Positions 25,142-34,424 of a DNA stretch of 64,000 nucleotides are shown in pieces (positions within the stretch are counted from its first letter, which is position 1; the number at the start of each line of letters is the position of its first letter). This DNA is from Microvirga arabica. GTDB taxonomy: Bacteria > Pseudomonadota > Alphaproteobacteria > Rhizobiales > Beijerinckiaceae. The stretch spans positions 1 through 64,000 of the forward strand of contig NZ_JAFBID010000011.1 of NCBI RefSeq assembly GCF_016811235.1, written 5' to 3'. A model generated the notes under the pieces. That model searched no databases and had not been told where the DNA came from. It saw only the letters and a program-made list of their open reading frames with translations. The position numbers were made by a program, and so were the translations under genes.

Positions 25142-25157
25142 CGAGGGAAGCCGCCCC

Positions 25158-25652
25158 TCAATCCTCGGGATGCTCCATCGGCCAATCGGTGATGCGCTCC
25201 AGGAGTTCTGCGATGCTGAAGTTTTCCTCAGGCCCGGCCACCCGGTCGCGGACGGAGATGCCTGCCGCGTGCACGGTCTCCGGGTCGCCGGAGACGAGCG
25301 GGTGCCACCAGTAGAGGTCCTGGCCTTCCGCCAGCAGGCGATAGGCGCAGGTCTGGGGCAGCCATGACAGGCTGCGCACGGCCTGCGGCGTCAGGCGCAC
25401 GCAATCGGCCACCTTGGCCTGACGGTTCGGGTAATCGCGGCAGCGGCAGGTCTGATCGTCCAGGAGGGTGCAGCCCACATTGGTGTACATCACCTCGGCC
25501 GTATCCTCGTCCTCAAGCTTGACGAGGCAGCAGCGGCCGCAGCCGTCGCACAGGCTCTCCCACTCCTCGATGCTCATGGCTTCGAGGGTTTTCACGCGCC
25601 AGAAGGGCTGCTCCTCCGGCTGGGAGCGGATCACGGGTGCGGCATTTGGCAT
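25158..25652 (-). CDS. YcgN/UPF0260-type Cys-cluster protein
   Basis: A 164-residue cytoplasmic protein from Met at 25652. It contains the YcgN pattern: [20 protein letters not shown], then [35 protein letters not shown], and CVRLTP. These Cys residues likely bind a metal or an iron-sulfur cluster. Members of UPF0260 are widespread but uncharacterised. The 3' end faces the coiled-coil gene convergently across 16 bases. Confidence 0.85.
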   Translation of the reverse strand: MPNAAPVIRSQPEEQPFWRVKTLEAMSIEEWESLCDGCGRCCLVKLEDEDTAEVMYTNVGCTLLDDQTCRCRDYPNRQAKVADCVRLTPQAVRSLSWLPQTCAYRLLAEGQDLYWWHPLVSGDPETVHAAGISVRDRVAGPEENFSIAELLERITDWPMEHPED

Positions 25653-25828
25653 GTGGGCGCTTTGACGTCTCTTTGAGGCGGTTTGAAGGAAAGTGCTAAA
25701 CCGCACGGATCGCAGACTTTTAGCCCCTAAGAGGTAAATCTCCGTGAACCTACAAACAAGGTTCGGAGTTATATATATCAGCCTCGCCGCGCTTCAGCGT
25801 TGCCGCTAGGATACCGAACGATCATAAT

Positions 25829-28081
25829 ATGACCCAGGTCGGGCCAGCCGACCTGCCCCGAAGGACCGCCGTGAGCCAGCAGCCTCCCCTCCCTTTCACG
25901 ACACGGATCAAGCGTGCCGCGCTCGCGTTCGATGCCTGGCTCAATTCGGCCCTGTTCCAGGGCCGCAGCGGCCTCGGGAGCGCATGGGATTGGTATTCGG
26001 AAAAGATGAAGTGCCTGCGGTTTCGCGGCGCTCCCCGTGTTCTGCTCGACCTGACGAGCGAGGCGACCACCCTCGGCGCGGCCGGCGCCGTGGTCATGCT
26101 GGCGCTCGCCCTCCCGGCTTTCCGGGAAACTGAGGACGACTGGCTCAAGACCCAGGACCTCGCCGTCACCTTCCTCGACCGCTACGGCCAGGAGGTCGGG
26201 CGGCGCGGCCTGAACCTCGACGATTCCTACAAGCTTGAGGATTTCCCCGATCACCTGATCAAGGCAGCGCTGGCGACCGAGGACCGGCGCTTCTACGACC
26301 ACTGGGGCATCGATCCCATCGGCACCTTCCGCGCCCTCCTGGTCAATGCCCAGGGCGGCGGCGTGGTCCAGGGCGGCTCCTCCATCACCCAGCAGCTGGC
26401 GAAGAACCTCTTCTTGACCAACGAGCGCTCCCTCGAGCGCAAGATCAAGGAGGCGTTTCTGGCGCTCTGGCTCGAGTTTCACCTCACCAAGGACGAGATC
26501 CTCAAGCTCTATCTCGACCGTGCCTATATGGGCGGCGGCGCTCACGGTGCCGTGGCGGCGGCGGAGTATTACTTCGCCAAGCCGGCCAAGGACCTGACAC
26601 TGGCGGAATCCGCCATGCTGGCCGGCCTGTTCAAGGCGCCGACCAAATATGCCCCGCACATCAACCTGCCGGCCGCCCGCGCCCGTGCGAACGAGGTGCT
26701 GCGCAACATGGTCGAGGCCGGCTTCCTGACCGAGGGCCAGATCCAGATCGCACGGCGCAATCCGGCCACCCCTGTGAACCGGGAGCGCGAGACGACGCCG
26801 GACTTCTACCTCGACTGGGCTTTCGAGCAGGTGAAGCTCCAGGCATCGCAGAAGAAGTTCGGCAATGAGCGCGTGCTGATCGTGAAAACGCCCCTCGATA
26901 CCGCCCTGCAGCGCCATGCGGAACAGACCCTCGAGAACATGCTTCGTCAGCACGGACGCCAGTACAAGGCGGGCCAGGGCGCTCTCGTGGTCATGGATGT
27001 CGACGGCGCCGTGCGCGCCATTGTGGGCGGGCGCGATTACGGCCAGAGCCAGTTCAACCGCGCCACCGGCGGCCTGCGCCAGCCGGGCTCGTCCTTCAAG
27101 CCGTTCGTCTACGCGGCGGCCATGACTACCAATCCGAAGCTGCGGCCGAACTCGAACGTAGTCGACCAGCCGATCTGCCTGGGCAATTGGTGCCCCCAGA
27201 ACTACAACCGCTCCTTCTCTGGCTCCATGTCCCTGACGTCTGCCCTGGCGCGCTCGATCAATTCGATTCCCGTCCGCATGTCGCTCGAGATCGGCAAGGG
27301 CAACGCCAAAGCCGGTCGCGCCGTGATCGTCGATACGGCCAAGCGCATGGGCCTGACGCATCCGCTTACGGACTCCAGCTCCCTGCCCATCGGCGCCGCT
27401 GAAGTCACCGTCATCGACATGGCGGCCGCCTACGCGGTCTTCGCCAATGGCGGCAAGCGCGCCGATCCTTATGCCGCCTGGGAGGTGCGCAACTCCTCCG
27501 GCGAGGTCATCTTCAGCCGTGACCGGGACACCCCGCCCAAGCAGGTGCTCGACACCCGCGTGGTGCAGGACATGAACTTCATGCTGAACAAGGTGGTCGA
27601 GGAAGGCACCGGCAAGCGCGCCATCATCGAGGGCATCCCGGCCGCCGGCAAGACCGGCACCACGAACGGCTACAAGGACGCCTGGTTCGTGGGCTACACG
27701 GGCAACCTCGTGGCCAGCGTCTGGTACGGCAACGACGATTCCACGCCGATGAACGACATGACCGGTGGCACGCTTCCCGCCATGACATGGCAGGAAGTGA
27801 TGAAAGTCGCGCACCAGAACCTGGAGATCCGCCCGATCCCCGGTGCAAGCCCGGCCAATGCCAACCGCGTCGCCTCCGCGAACCGTCCGGCAGCGGACCA
27901 GGCTCAATCGCCCTCGCAGGCTTTCCTGGCCGGCACCCTGTCGCGCAGGTCCTATGAGGTTCTCGGCGGGATCGGCACCCTGTTCCAGTCGGTCGACCGC
28001 TCTGTCACGACGGGCAAGGCTCCGGAAGCGCCACGCAGCTCGGCGGCTGTGAATACTCCCCGCCAGGTTGCCATGCCCTGA
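25829..28081 (+). CDS. Class A penicillin-binding protein (PBP1-type)
   Basis: A 750-residue bifunctional peptidoglycan synthase. An N-terminal membrane helix (residues 72-92, LGAAGAVVMLALALPAF) is followed by the GT51 glycosyltransferase domain (ATEDRRFYDHWGID with the catalytic Glu, QGGSSITQQLAKN, and ERKIKEAFLALWLE). The transpeptidase domain has SxxK in PGSSFKPF, SxN in ARSINSI and KTGT in AGKTGTTNG. A GTG at 25871 with AAGGA upstream is an alternative start. The C-terminal 75 residues are low-complexity. The following DUF1214/DUF1254 pair may be co-transcribed. Confidence 0.92.
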   Translation: MTQVGPADLPRRTAVSQQPPLPFTTRIKRAALAFDAWLNSALFQGRSGLGSAWDWYSEKMKCLRFRGAPRVLLDLTSEATTLGAAGAVVMLALALPAFRETEDDWLKTQDLAVTFLDRYGQEVGRRGLNLDDSYKLEDFPDHLIKAALATEDRRFYDHWGIDPIGTFRALLVNAQGGGVVQGGSSITQQLAKNLFLTNERSLERKIKEAFLALWLEFHLTKDEILKLYLDRAYMGGGAHGAVAAAEYYFAKPAKDLTLAESAMLAGLFKAPTKYAPHINLPAARARANEVLRNMVEAGFLTEGQIQIARRNPATPVNRERETTPDFYLDWAFEQVKLQASQKKFGNERVLIVKTPLDTALQRHAEQTLENMLRQHGRQYKAGQGALVVMDVDGAVRAIVGGRDYGQSQFNRATGGLRQPGSSFKPFVYAAAMTTNPKLRPNSNVVDQPICLGNWCPQNYNRSFSGSMSLTSALARSINSIPVRMSLEIGKGNAKAGRAVIVDTAKRMGLTHPLTDSSSLPIGAAEVTVIDMAAAYAVFANGGKRADPYAAWEVRNSSGEVIFSRDRDTPPKQVLDTRVVQDMNFMLNKVVEEGTGKRAIIEGIPAAGKTGTTNGYKDAWFVGYTGNLVASVWYGNDDSTPMNDMTGGTLPAMTWQEVMKVAHQNLEIRPIPGASPANANRVASANRPAADQAQSPSQAFLAGTLSRRSYEVLGGIGTLFQSVDRSVTTGKAPEAPRSSAAVNTPRQVAMP

Positions 28082-28083
28082 CC

Positions 28084-28752
28084 ATGCAGAGTGAGGCTCT
28101 CTTGACGAACGCCCCTGCGGCCGCTTCGATGCGCGCGCCATCGAGGCCATCCCTGTCCGTGTCCATCCGCCGAGTTCCCACAGCCATCCTGGTCGTCTAC
28201 ACGCTGCTTCTGGCGCTGGGGCTTGGCCTGGGTTCGGCCTATTGGGCGATCAATGGCAGCCCGCCCTTCGGCAGCCTCCGGCTGGGCCCGTGGCAGGCTT
28301 GGCCCCGGCTCGGTGCCCCTGGGGCCGACCCCTATATGCGGGCCATCATCGCCCGCAGAAGCGACGTCCCCCTCGCCGCGGGCGAAGGGATGGGCTTCAC
28401 GGCCAGTGTGGACAATGACGGCAGGCCCCTCGACACGGCCTGCTCCTACAACATTGGTCCGGTCGCACCCGTTGCCCGTGTCTGGACTCTCACCGTGTAT
28501 GACCAAGCCGGCCGCCTGCCGAGCACTGAACTCAGGCGCGGGAGCTTCACGTCCGCCGAGGTGCTTCGCGACGGTCAGGACCGTTTCTCCATTGCTCTGT
28601 CGCGGAATGTGCAGCCGGGCAACTGGCTCCAGCTTCCTGCGGGTGGCGCCTTCACGGTGGTGCTGCGCCTCTACGATCCTCCGGGCGCGGCGGGAGCCAA
28701 TCTCGAGGAGACCGACATGCCCGTCATCCAGCGGCTGGAGTGCGGCGCATGA
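28084..28752 (+). CDS. DUF1214 membrane-anchored protein
   Basis: A 222-residue protein. A polar N-terminal segment precedes one membrane helix (about 35-55, AILVVYTLLLALGLGLGSAY). The exported domain has the DUF1214 signature (RVWTLTVYDQAGRLPST, then LSRNVQPGNWLQLPAGGAFT and VLRLYDP). It begins two bases after the penicillin-binding protein gene and its stop overlaps the DUF1254 start, so these form one unit. Function is unknown. Confidence 0.85.
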   Translation: MQSEALLTNAPAAASMRAPSRPSLSVSIRRVPTAILVVYTLLLALGLGLGSAYWAINGSPPFGSLRLGPWQAWPRLGAPGADPYMRAIIARRSDVPLAAGEGMGFTASVDNDGRPLDTACSYNIGPVAPVARVWTLTVYDQAGRLPSTELRRGSFTSAEVLRDGQDRFSIALSRNVQPGNWLQLPAGGAFTVVLRLYDPPGAAGANLEETDMPVIQRLECGA

Positions 28753-29312
28753 GAGGATTCGGCCGTTTCGTCATCGCCACCCTGTGCGGACTCGTCCTCG
28801 CCGTGGGCATCCATATCGCGGCGATCTTGGGCAGCCCCTATCTGGCCGATCAGGATGCCTTCTCCAAGGTGCAGTCGACCCTGACCACCGACAAGGCTCA
28901 GATCGTCAGCGCACCCGGCGGCGAGAATACCTGGCTGCCCAATCCCGATCCCGCTGCGGCGGTCGCAACCTGCGCCTTCGACCTGCGCAACGGGCCGATG
29001 CGGGTCGCCACCCGTACGGGCTCGCTCCCGCTGTCCTTCTCCTTCCACAAGGAGACGGGCGGCGTGTTCTTTGCCGTGACGGATCGTGCCGCCGTGCGCG
29101 GCGAACTCGACATCGTTGCCATGACGGCGCGTCAGCTCGACGAGGCCAGGGCCGCAGAGGATGAGAACGCCCCGTCCCGCGACGTGCGGATCGTTGCACC
29201 CGAGGTGCAGGGCTTCGTGATCGTGCGCGTCGTCGCGCCCGCTCCCAGCCTGCGGCCTCAGGCGGAAGAGATGGCGAAGGCGGTTTCCTGCACGGCCGAG
29301 CAGGACGCTTAA
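28749..29312 (+). CDS. DUF1254 membrane-anchored protein
   Basis: A 187-residue protein with one N-terminal membrane helix (residues 4-27) and an exported domain (SPYLADQDAFSKVQSTLTTD, then CAFDLRNGPMRVATRTG). Short form of the DUF1254 family. The ATG overlaps the preceding stop (ATGA), and pairing of separate DUF1254 and DUF1214 genes is common in this order. Confidence 0.83.
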   Translation: MRGFGRFVIATLCGLVLAVGIHIAAILGSPYLADQDAFSKVQSTLTTDKAQIVSAPGGENTWLPNPDPAAAVATCAFDLRNGPMRVATRTGSLPLSFSFHKETGGVFFAVTDRAAVRGELDIVAMTARQLDEARAAEDENAPSRDVRIVAPEVQGFVIVRVVAPAPSLRPQAEEMAKAVSCTAEQDA

Positions 29313-29317
29313 AAGGC

Positions 29318-29857
29318 ATGTCCTGGCGGCCGATGACCCCGCAGGACCTGTGTCAGGTTCAGACCCTGGCGGATGCGATCCATGTCAGCCACCCGGAGGA
29401 TCCTGAGGTTCTGGCGGAGCGGCAGCGCCTCTATCCACAAGGATGCTTTATGCTGGTCGAGGATGAGCGCGCCATCGGTTATGCCCTCACCCATCCCTGG
29501 CGCTTCGCGGAGCCGCCGCCTCTGAACCGACTTCTCGGCGCGATTCCACCTTCAGCCACCACCTATTACATCCACGACGTTGCCCTTCTGCCCGAGGCGC
29601 GGGGCAAGGGCTATGCGGCACGGATCACGGACCGCTTGTTGGCCCATGCGCGCGAGGCTGGCTTCGACAACCTGTCGCTCGTTGCCGTCAACAAGTCTCA
29701 AGTCTTCTGGGAGAAGGCAGGCTTTCGCGTGGTCGCTGTTCCGGGCCTGGGGGCAAAGCTCGCGAGCTATGGACCGGATGCAGCGCTGATGGTGCGCGAT
29801 TTAGCCAACCTCGGAACGACGCCTAACGGCGTCACTTCGGCAATGAAAAAATTCTAA
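29318..29857 (+). CDS. GNAT-family N-acetyltransferase
   Basis: A 179-residue enzyme of the GNAT fold. The N-terminal beta-alpha unit is RPMTPQDLCQVQTLADAIHV. The acetyl-CoA loop is VALLPEARGKGYAARITDRL with the R-G-K-G-Y-A pattern, followed by DNLSLVAVNKSQVFWEKAGF. The acceptor is unknown. It begins five bases after the DUF1254 gene. Confidence 0.85.
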   Translation: MSWRPMTPQDLCQVQTLADAIHVSHPEDPEVLAERQRLYPQGCFMLVEDERAIGYALTHPWRFAEPPPLNRLLGAIPPSATTYYIHDVALLPEARGKGYAARITDRLLAHAREAGFDNLSLVAVNKSQVFWEKAGFRVVAVPGLGAKLASYGPDAALMVRDLANLGTTPNGVTSAMKKF

Positions 29858-29860
29858 CGA

Positions 29861-30064
29861 TCAGGAACGGCGACGGCCGCGGCCGTTGGACAGCAATGGG
29901 CGGGAAGGACCAGGATTGGGAGCTGGCCTCTCATAGCGAACACCCGTGAAGAGAAGGATCTCGCCCCTGGGTTCGTTCGCCGACAGATGCGGACGCGGCG
30001 GCCGCTCCGAAATATCCGGGAATGCGATCACCACTCCCGGCGACCTCGTCCAGACGTCTTGCAT
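29861..30064 (-). CDS. Small hypothetical protein, basic C terminus
   Basis: A 67-residue protein (MQDVWTRSPGVVIAFPDISE) with a central GEILLFTGVRYER motif and an Arg-rich end. The ribosome site GAGGAGGGCAAG directly upstream supports the start. The GEI.F.TGVRYER motif recurs in short proteins of this order in my recollection, but no function is known. It shares orientation with the micro-ORF at 30111-30233. Confidence 0.65.
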   Translation of the reverse strand: MQDVWTRSPGVVIAFPDISERPPRPHLSANEPRGEILLFTGVRYERPAPNPGPSRPLLSNGRGRRRS

Positions 30065-30110
30065 CTTGCCCTCCTCTACTATGGTGCCACTGGCTGCCTC
30101 GACGACTGAC

Positions 30111-30233
30111 TCACAAAAAGATGCCTATGGTTAACAGATGGTTTCCACCGGCCTGGACCATGTCGAAAAAGGCCCAGCCTGACATGAAAACAACAGTCAC
30201 GGCCGCGCTTATGTTCCACTTCTGATCGCTCAC
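30111..30233 (-). CDS. 40-residue membrane protein (GTG start)
   Basis: A frame of 40 codons (SDQKWNISAAVTVVFMSGWA, then FFDMVQAGGNHLLTIGIFL). It is strongly hydrophobic and codon use is native. The only start is GTG at 30233, with no clear ribosome site. One or two membrane helices are likely. No family was recognised. Confidence 0.5.
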   Translation of the reverse strand: MSDQKWNISAAVTVVFMSGWAFFDMVQAGGNHLLTIGIFL

Positions 30234-30315
30234 ATTCTGGGCAACGGACGCCCGTTAAAGATGCGCTAAGATACGCGCCCTAGCCTCCGCACAGTTGCGT
30301 TCAAGCGAGTTGTGT

Positions 30316-31335
30316 ATGGCGTCCTCTACGAACCCGGATCTTTGGTCGGGCCTGTCGGGTTTCGGATTCTCCGAGAGCGCAACACCGGACATGCGCGCCG
30401 CTCTCCTGAAAGTGAACGCGGAGATGTTTGTCGCCGCGCCAGCCCGCGACCGGGAGAGCATCGAAACCTTCGAGACGCTCATGCTCGGCTCCCTGCCGCG
30501 CGCGGACGCAGCCACTCTCCTGGCGCTCGCCCGCATCCTCGCGCCCTGTGCCGATGCGCCGGCATCCGTTCTCGACTATCTTGTTCAGCATTCCCCCGAC
30601 GCACGGGCGGTCGTGCTCCAGCACGCCGCGCATCCGCCTGAGACGGGGAACCGCCGGCAGATCGCAACGCCTGCAGGTCGCCTGCGGCTCGCAGCACGTC
30701 TCGATCTCGATCCCGCAACAATCCGAAAGCTGCTGCTTCTGGGCGAGGAGCCTGTTGCCGAGGCCCTTGCGGCCAATCCTGCCGTTGCGCCCGACACAGG
30801 CTCGTTCAAGCTCCTGGTGCAGCGCGCACGCTGCCGGCCTACCCTTGCCCGCATCCTTCTCGGGCGCGACGATCTTTCGTCGAGCGATGCAGCAACCCTT
30901 TATCTCGCGGCCGACGCCACGCGACGTGCTGCAATCCGTGACGACATCGCCGCCCTGCTGGCCCGGCGGCGCATTGCGCTGTCGTGCATCCTTACCGCAG
31001 ATGACATTGCAGAACTTCTGGCGGTCAGCCGCCGGGGCGATGTGGAGCGGCTGGAGGCGCTTCTCTCCACCTTCCTCTGCATTCCCTCTTGGACGAAGTG
31101 GCGGGTGCTCGAGGTCGGAAGGCACCGCCTGCTGGCACTCGCGTTGAAGGCGCTCGGCATGAGCAGGAGGGATGCGACGCAGATCTTCCTCAGCCTTCAC
31201 CCTGCCCTTGCCTATCCGCTCTCGGCGGTCAGGGAACTGGTGCGCGAGGTACGGGACGTCCCCGGCCCGATTGCCCTTGCGCTCGTCGAGTCGGTCCTGG
31301 GCGTGAGAGCGCTGTCGCGAGAGCATCAGGCCTAA
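30316..31335 (+). CDS. DUF2336 protein
   Basis: A 339-residue protein made of repeated helical pairs, typical of DUF2336 (ARDRESIETFETLMLGSLPR, DAATLLALARILAPCADAPA). No membrane segment. The first Met of the long frame (30295) has no support, so the start at 30316 (MASSTNPDLWSGLSGF) was chosen. Family members occur across this order and their role is unknown. Confidence 0.78.
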   Translation: MASSTNPDLWSGLSGFGFSESATPDMRAALLKVNAEMFVAAPARDRESIETFETLMLGSLPRADAATLLALARILAPCADAPASVLDYLVQHSPDARAVVLQHAAHPPETGNRRQIATPAGRLRLAARLDLDPATIRKLLLLGEEPVAEALAANPAVAPDTGSFKLLVQRARCRPTLARILLGRDDLSSSDAATLYLAADATRRAAIRDDIAALLARRRIALSCILTADDIAELLAVSRRGDVERLEALLSTFLCIPSWTKWRVLEVGRHRLLALALKALGMSRRDATQIFLSLHPALAYPLSAVRELVREVRDVPGPIALALVESVLGVRALSREHQA

Positions 31336-31446
31336 GCCGCCGCAGCATCGCCCGCGGATGCGCTGTCCCGTTCTGAGGAGGATGCCGCCCGGGCTGGACT
31401 TCTGTTAGGATTCCTCATGCTGTGGGATGGACCGGAGGGTGGTCGG

Positions 31447-32031
31447 ATGTTCCTGGAAACGATTGAGGAAGAGCAGGCAACCGGCAGAATCGCCGAGATT
31501 TACGAGCGCCAGAGAGCACAGCTCGGGTTTGTCATGGAGGCGGCGAAGTGCTTCACCGCCCGCCCGGACCTGCTGCCGATTTACACGGACTTCTCGGACA
31601 GGATCCGCGCCGGCTTTTCTCTTGGCCTGCGCGAATGGCGTCTGATCACGCTCATTGCCGCAAAGCACATCCCGTCAACTTACTGCTCGCAGGTCTACAG
31701 CAAGCAACTCATCGAAGATCTCGGATCGAAGGACGCCGTCCTTGCCGTTCACAATGACTTCCGGACAGCAAACTTGTCCGTGAAGGACGTCGAGATGCTG
31801 TCCTATGCCGAGAAAGTCGCGACCGATGCATCGCGCATCTCGGAAGCCGATATCGAGCGGCTGCGTTCAGCAGGATTCTCGGACCGGCAGATCTGCGACA
31901 TCGCTCTCTGCGCGGCCTTTCGATGCTTCGTCAGCCGGTTCTTTGACGCAGTCGGGGCCGGCACTGAGGCAGCCTTCATCGACAGCGATGAAGAATTCAG
32001 GTCGACGATGACGGTCGGCAGAGCCCTCTGA
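31447..32031 (+). CDS. AhpD-like/carboxymuconolactone decarboxylase-fold protein
   Basis: A 194-residue all-helical protein (MFLETIEEEQATGRIAEIYE, then GLREWRLITLIAAKHIPSTY). The fold pattern is that of peroxidase-related CMD proteins, but the usual CxxC.. redox pair is missing: only one Cys is present at that site (STYCSQVY). Start at 31447 has GGAGG eight bases upstream, and 31417 lacks such support. The substrate is unknown and peroxidase activity is doubtful without the second Cys. Confidence 0.75.
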   Translation: MFLETIEEEQATGRIAEIYERQRAQLGFVMEAAKCFTARPDLLPIYTDFSDRIRAGFSLGLREWRLITLIAAKHIPSTYCSQVYSKQLIEDLGSKDAVLAVHNDFRTANLSVKDVEMLSYAEKVATDASRISEADIERLRSAGFSDRQICDIALCAAFRCFVSRFFDAVGAGTEAAFIDSDEEFRSTMTVGRAL

Positions 32032-32050
32032 AACGGATGGATCGCCGAAA

Positions 32051-32392
32051 CTAGTCGCCCGGCGCAAGATCGAGGAGATGGCGGCCTTGGCGGTCGTCGA
32101 CCTCGACGAGCCAGAGGTCGGGATCGAAGCGCAGCTCGCGGGTCATGCGCTCCTCTACGTCGAGGGGCATGACGCCCTGCAGGATGGGGGCGAAGAGCCG
32201 CTCGCCGCTGTCGTCGAGGAAGAGCTGCGGCGCGGGGCCGTACAGGCTTGCAGTGCCGTCGAGATGATCCACCTTCACGAAGATCGCTCCGGCCTCGGCC
32301 GCCCCGCGCTTGCGCAGGGCTGCGTCGAGACCTTCCACCGAGCAGCGGCGGAGATAGGCGGAGACCCAGAAGTCTGAGCGGAGGCGCGCCAC
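32051..32392 (-). CDS. DUF1491 protein
   Basis: A 113-residue cytoplasmic protein (MARLRSDFWVSAYLRRCSVE, then ALRKRGAAEAGAIFVKVDHL), a clear DUF1491 member. The family is almost confined to alphaproteobacteria. Its start overlaps the stop of the peptidoglycan-binding gene by one base, so the two are co-transcribed. Confidence 0.85.
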   Translation of the reverse strand: MARLRSDFWVSAYLRRCSVEGLDAALRKRGAAEAGAIFVKVDHLDGTASLYGPAPQLFLDDSGERLFAPILQGVMPLDVEERMTRELRFDPDLWLVEVDDRQGRHLLDLAPGD

Positions 32393-33228
32393 TACTGAAC
32401 CGCGATGCCGGATGCGCTGGACAACTCACGCAGGGTGCGCGCGTTGAACTCGCCCGTCACGGGCAGACGCTTATCCTGCTCGAAGCGCTCGATGGCCTGC
32501 CGCGTTCCGGAGCCCATCACGCCATCCACCTTCACGCTGTAGCCGAGCCGCGCGAGGGCGCGCTGTCCCGCGAGGACCGTGTCGCCGGGGTCCGGCCGGC
32601 CCACATTGCCGGGCGGCACCGGCACAGGCCCGCCCATGCGGATCATGTCCGCGATCGGATCGCGCGCGGCGGTGCGTGCCGGGGGTGCCGCCGCGGGCGC
32701 AGGCTGCTGAGCGCGTGCGGGAGGCGCGGCAGCCGGCGCGGGCTGGCCGCCGTTGCGGATCATTTCCGTGATCGGGTTGCGCCCCGCAGGCTTCGGCGCT
32801 GGGCCGGCGGCACTCGCCTCAGGTGCGACTGCATGCGGCACGAAGGCATGCGGATTCGGCCCCGTCGACGACTGCTCGGTGAGTTCGGCCCCGGGACGCA
32901 CGGGAGGCAAGGGCTGATCGGTCCCAACCTCGGGAGAAGGCTCGGGTGCGAGCACGATCTCGCGCGTGTTGAAAAGGGGCGCGGGATGGCGGCTGCTCTG
33001 CAGCGCCAGCGCGTTCCAGGCAATCGCTCCTCCGCATCCGGTCAGGAACAGGGCGGCGAGAATGTGCCGCGGGTGACCGAACACGAAAGCGGCAGCCTGC
33101 TCGGCCATGCCCGGCCTGCGCGAGGGCTTTGCGGCGCGCCGCTGCGGCGGCCTTGTCGGCGCCTTGCGCCGCACCACGGCGGGAAGGTCCAGATCGTCAT
33201 CGGGCGGATCGACAAAAGCGTCACGCAA
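32392..33228 (-). CDS. Peptidoglycan-binding domain membrane protein
   Basis: A 278-residue protein. A cytoplasmic basic segment (residues 10-45, with RRKAPTRPPQRRAAKPSRRP) precedes one membrane helix (about 50-72, PRHILAALFLTGCGGAIAWN). A long Pro/Ala-rich linker follows, and the C-terminal peptidoglycan-binding domain is LAGQRALARLGYSVKVDGVM, GSGTRQAIERFEQDKRLPVT. It would tether the inner membrane to the cell wall. Confidence 0.83.
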   Translation of the reverse strand: MRDAFVDPPDDDLDLPAVVRRKAPTRPPQRRAAKPSRRPGMAEQAAAFVFGHPRHILAALFLTGCGGAIAWNALALQSSRHPAPLFNTREIVLAPEPSPEVGTDQPLPPVRPGAELTEQSSTGPNPHAFVPHAVAPEASAAGPAPKPAGRNPITEMIRNGGQPAPAAAPPARAQQPAPAAAPPARTAARDPIADMIRMGGPVPVPPGNVGRPDPGDTVLAGQRALARLGYSVKVDGVMGSGTRQAIERFEQDKRLPVTGEFNARTLRELSSASGIAVQ

Positions 33229-33593
33229 GGGATCGTTCCGTTCTCAAAGGATGAGGTCGTTTTGGACCACTTAAGCCAAAGGACAAGCCCGCGGCGCGCT
33301 CCGCTTGTTGTCCTTCTGGTACGGAGCCTGACAGAGGCCGCTTAAACGAAACCTAATTGCCGCAGCCCTTCGACCAGGGAGATTACAGCCAGCACCGATT
33401 CCGGCGCCCGCCGGCCGAGGGGCAGCGAAGATTGCCTGAATTTTCATTGAAGTTGCAACAGCTTGGCGCTGGGAAAGAGCAGCAAGGTTTCATTCATCCT
33501 GTTTGCAGGTTTCCCGTGGCACGCCTACGCGGAAGGCACCGAGTCCGTTATGATGCTGCATCATTGTTCGCTCCAGGCCATCCAGTCACCACG
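33229..33593. other. Intergenic region, no gene seen
   Basis: About 365 bases between divergent genes. The sequence is AT-richer after 33430. Neither strand offers a frame with a ribosome site or a family match. Promoters for both neighbours should be here, but I see no strong consensus. Confidence 0.5.
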
Positions 33594-33917
33594 ATGTTGT
33601 CCATTCTCCGTTTCATCCTGATCGTCGGCGCCATTTTCTACTACTCGCCGGTTCGCCAGCAAGGCGAAGGCACCGCTGCCCTCGAAGCGCTGTTCACGCC
33701 GAAAACCGCCGAGCCGGTGGCTCCTTCCGTGCCGTCCGCACACGAGGGCCCCGGCCATCTGGAGACCGTGTGGAAGGCCCTGCCCGACAGCGCCAAGCAG
33801 GCCGTGGTCGACAAGATTCTGACGTCGTCGGGCTTGCCCCTCGCGGACGCCTCCAGGCCGGCCGATACCCTGAAGCCGGAGGACCGCGCGCTGGCCGCAT
33901 CGAAGCCGCGCACGTAA
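33594..33917 (+). CDS. Small membrane-anchored hypothetical protein
   Basis: A 107-residue protein. A hydrophobic N-terminal segment (MLSILRFILIVGAIFYYSPV) acts as signal anchor. A low-complexity Ala/Pro region and a helix (VWKALPDSAKQAVVDKILTS) follow. No family recognised. The SufE gene starts 69 bases downstream on the same strand. Confidence 0.6.
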   Translation: MLSILRFILIVGAIFYYSPVRQQGEGTAALEALFTPKTAEPVAPSVPSAHEGPGHLETVWKALPDSAKQAVVDKILTSSGLPLADASRPADTLKPEDRALAASKPRT

Positions 33918-33985
33918 ATTCCAGCGCACCCGTCGCCAAAGGACGGGCCGATGGCTATATGAGCGGCAGACATCACAGGTTTTCC

Positions 33986-34414
33986 ATGCTGCCGACCATC
34001 GACGAAATCGTCTCCAACTTTGAGCTGCTCGACGACTGGGAGGAGCGTTATCGCTACCTCATCGAGCTCGGCCGGATGATGCAGCCGCTGCCGGACGACG
34101 CCCATAGCGACGTCAACAAGGTGCAGGGCTGCGCCAGCCAGGTCTGGCTCCAGACGGATGTGCAATCCTCCGGCGGCCAGCCGGTTCTGCATCTGCTGGG
34201 CGACAGCGACGCCCATATCGTGCGCGGCCTCGTGGCGCTCCTGATCTCCCTCTACAACGGCAAGAGCGCATCCGAGGCGCTTTCCACGGATGCGCTTGGC
34301 CTGTTCAAGGAGCTCGGCCTCTCGGAGCATCTGACGCCGCAACGGTCGAACGGCGTCAGATCCATGGTCGAGCGCATCCGCCGCGATGCGCAGATGGCGC
34401 TGACTGGCTCTTAA
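33986..34414 (+). CDS. sufE: SufE-family sulfur acceptor
   Basis: A 142-residue SufE protein. The signature is MLPTIDEIVSNFELLDDWEE, YRYLIELGR, then KVQGCASQVWL with the persulfide-receiving Cys and LLISLYNGKSASE. It takes sulfur from a cysteine desulfurase and passes it to the iron-sulfur scaffold. No suf operon is beside it. The start at 33986 fits the family. A composite repeat follows. Confidence 0.9.
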   Translation: MLPTIDEIVSNFELLDDWEERYRYLIELGRMMQPLPDDAHSDVNKVQGCASQVWLQTDVQSSGGQPVLHLLGDSDAHIVRGLVALLISLYNGKSASEALSTDALGLFKELGLSEHLTPQRSNGVRSMVERIRRDAQMALTGS

Positions 34415-34424
34415 CACCCTCTGT

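Noticed and set aside
25778-28150. 790-codon minus-strand open frame opposite the penicillin-binding protein
   Set aside because: It is an antisense shadow caused by high GC; the plus-strand protein has complete catalytic motifs and the antisense frame has none.
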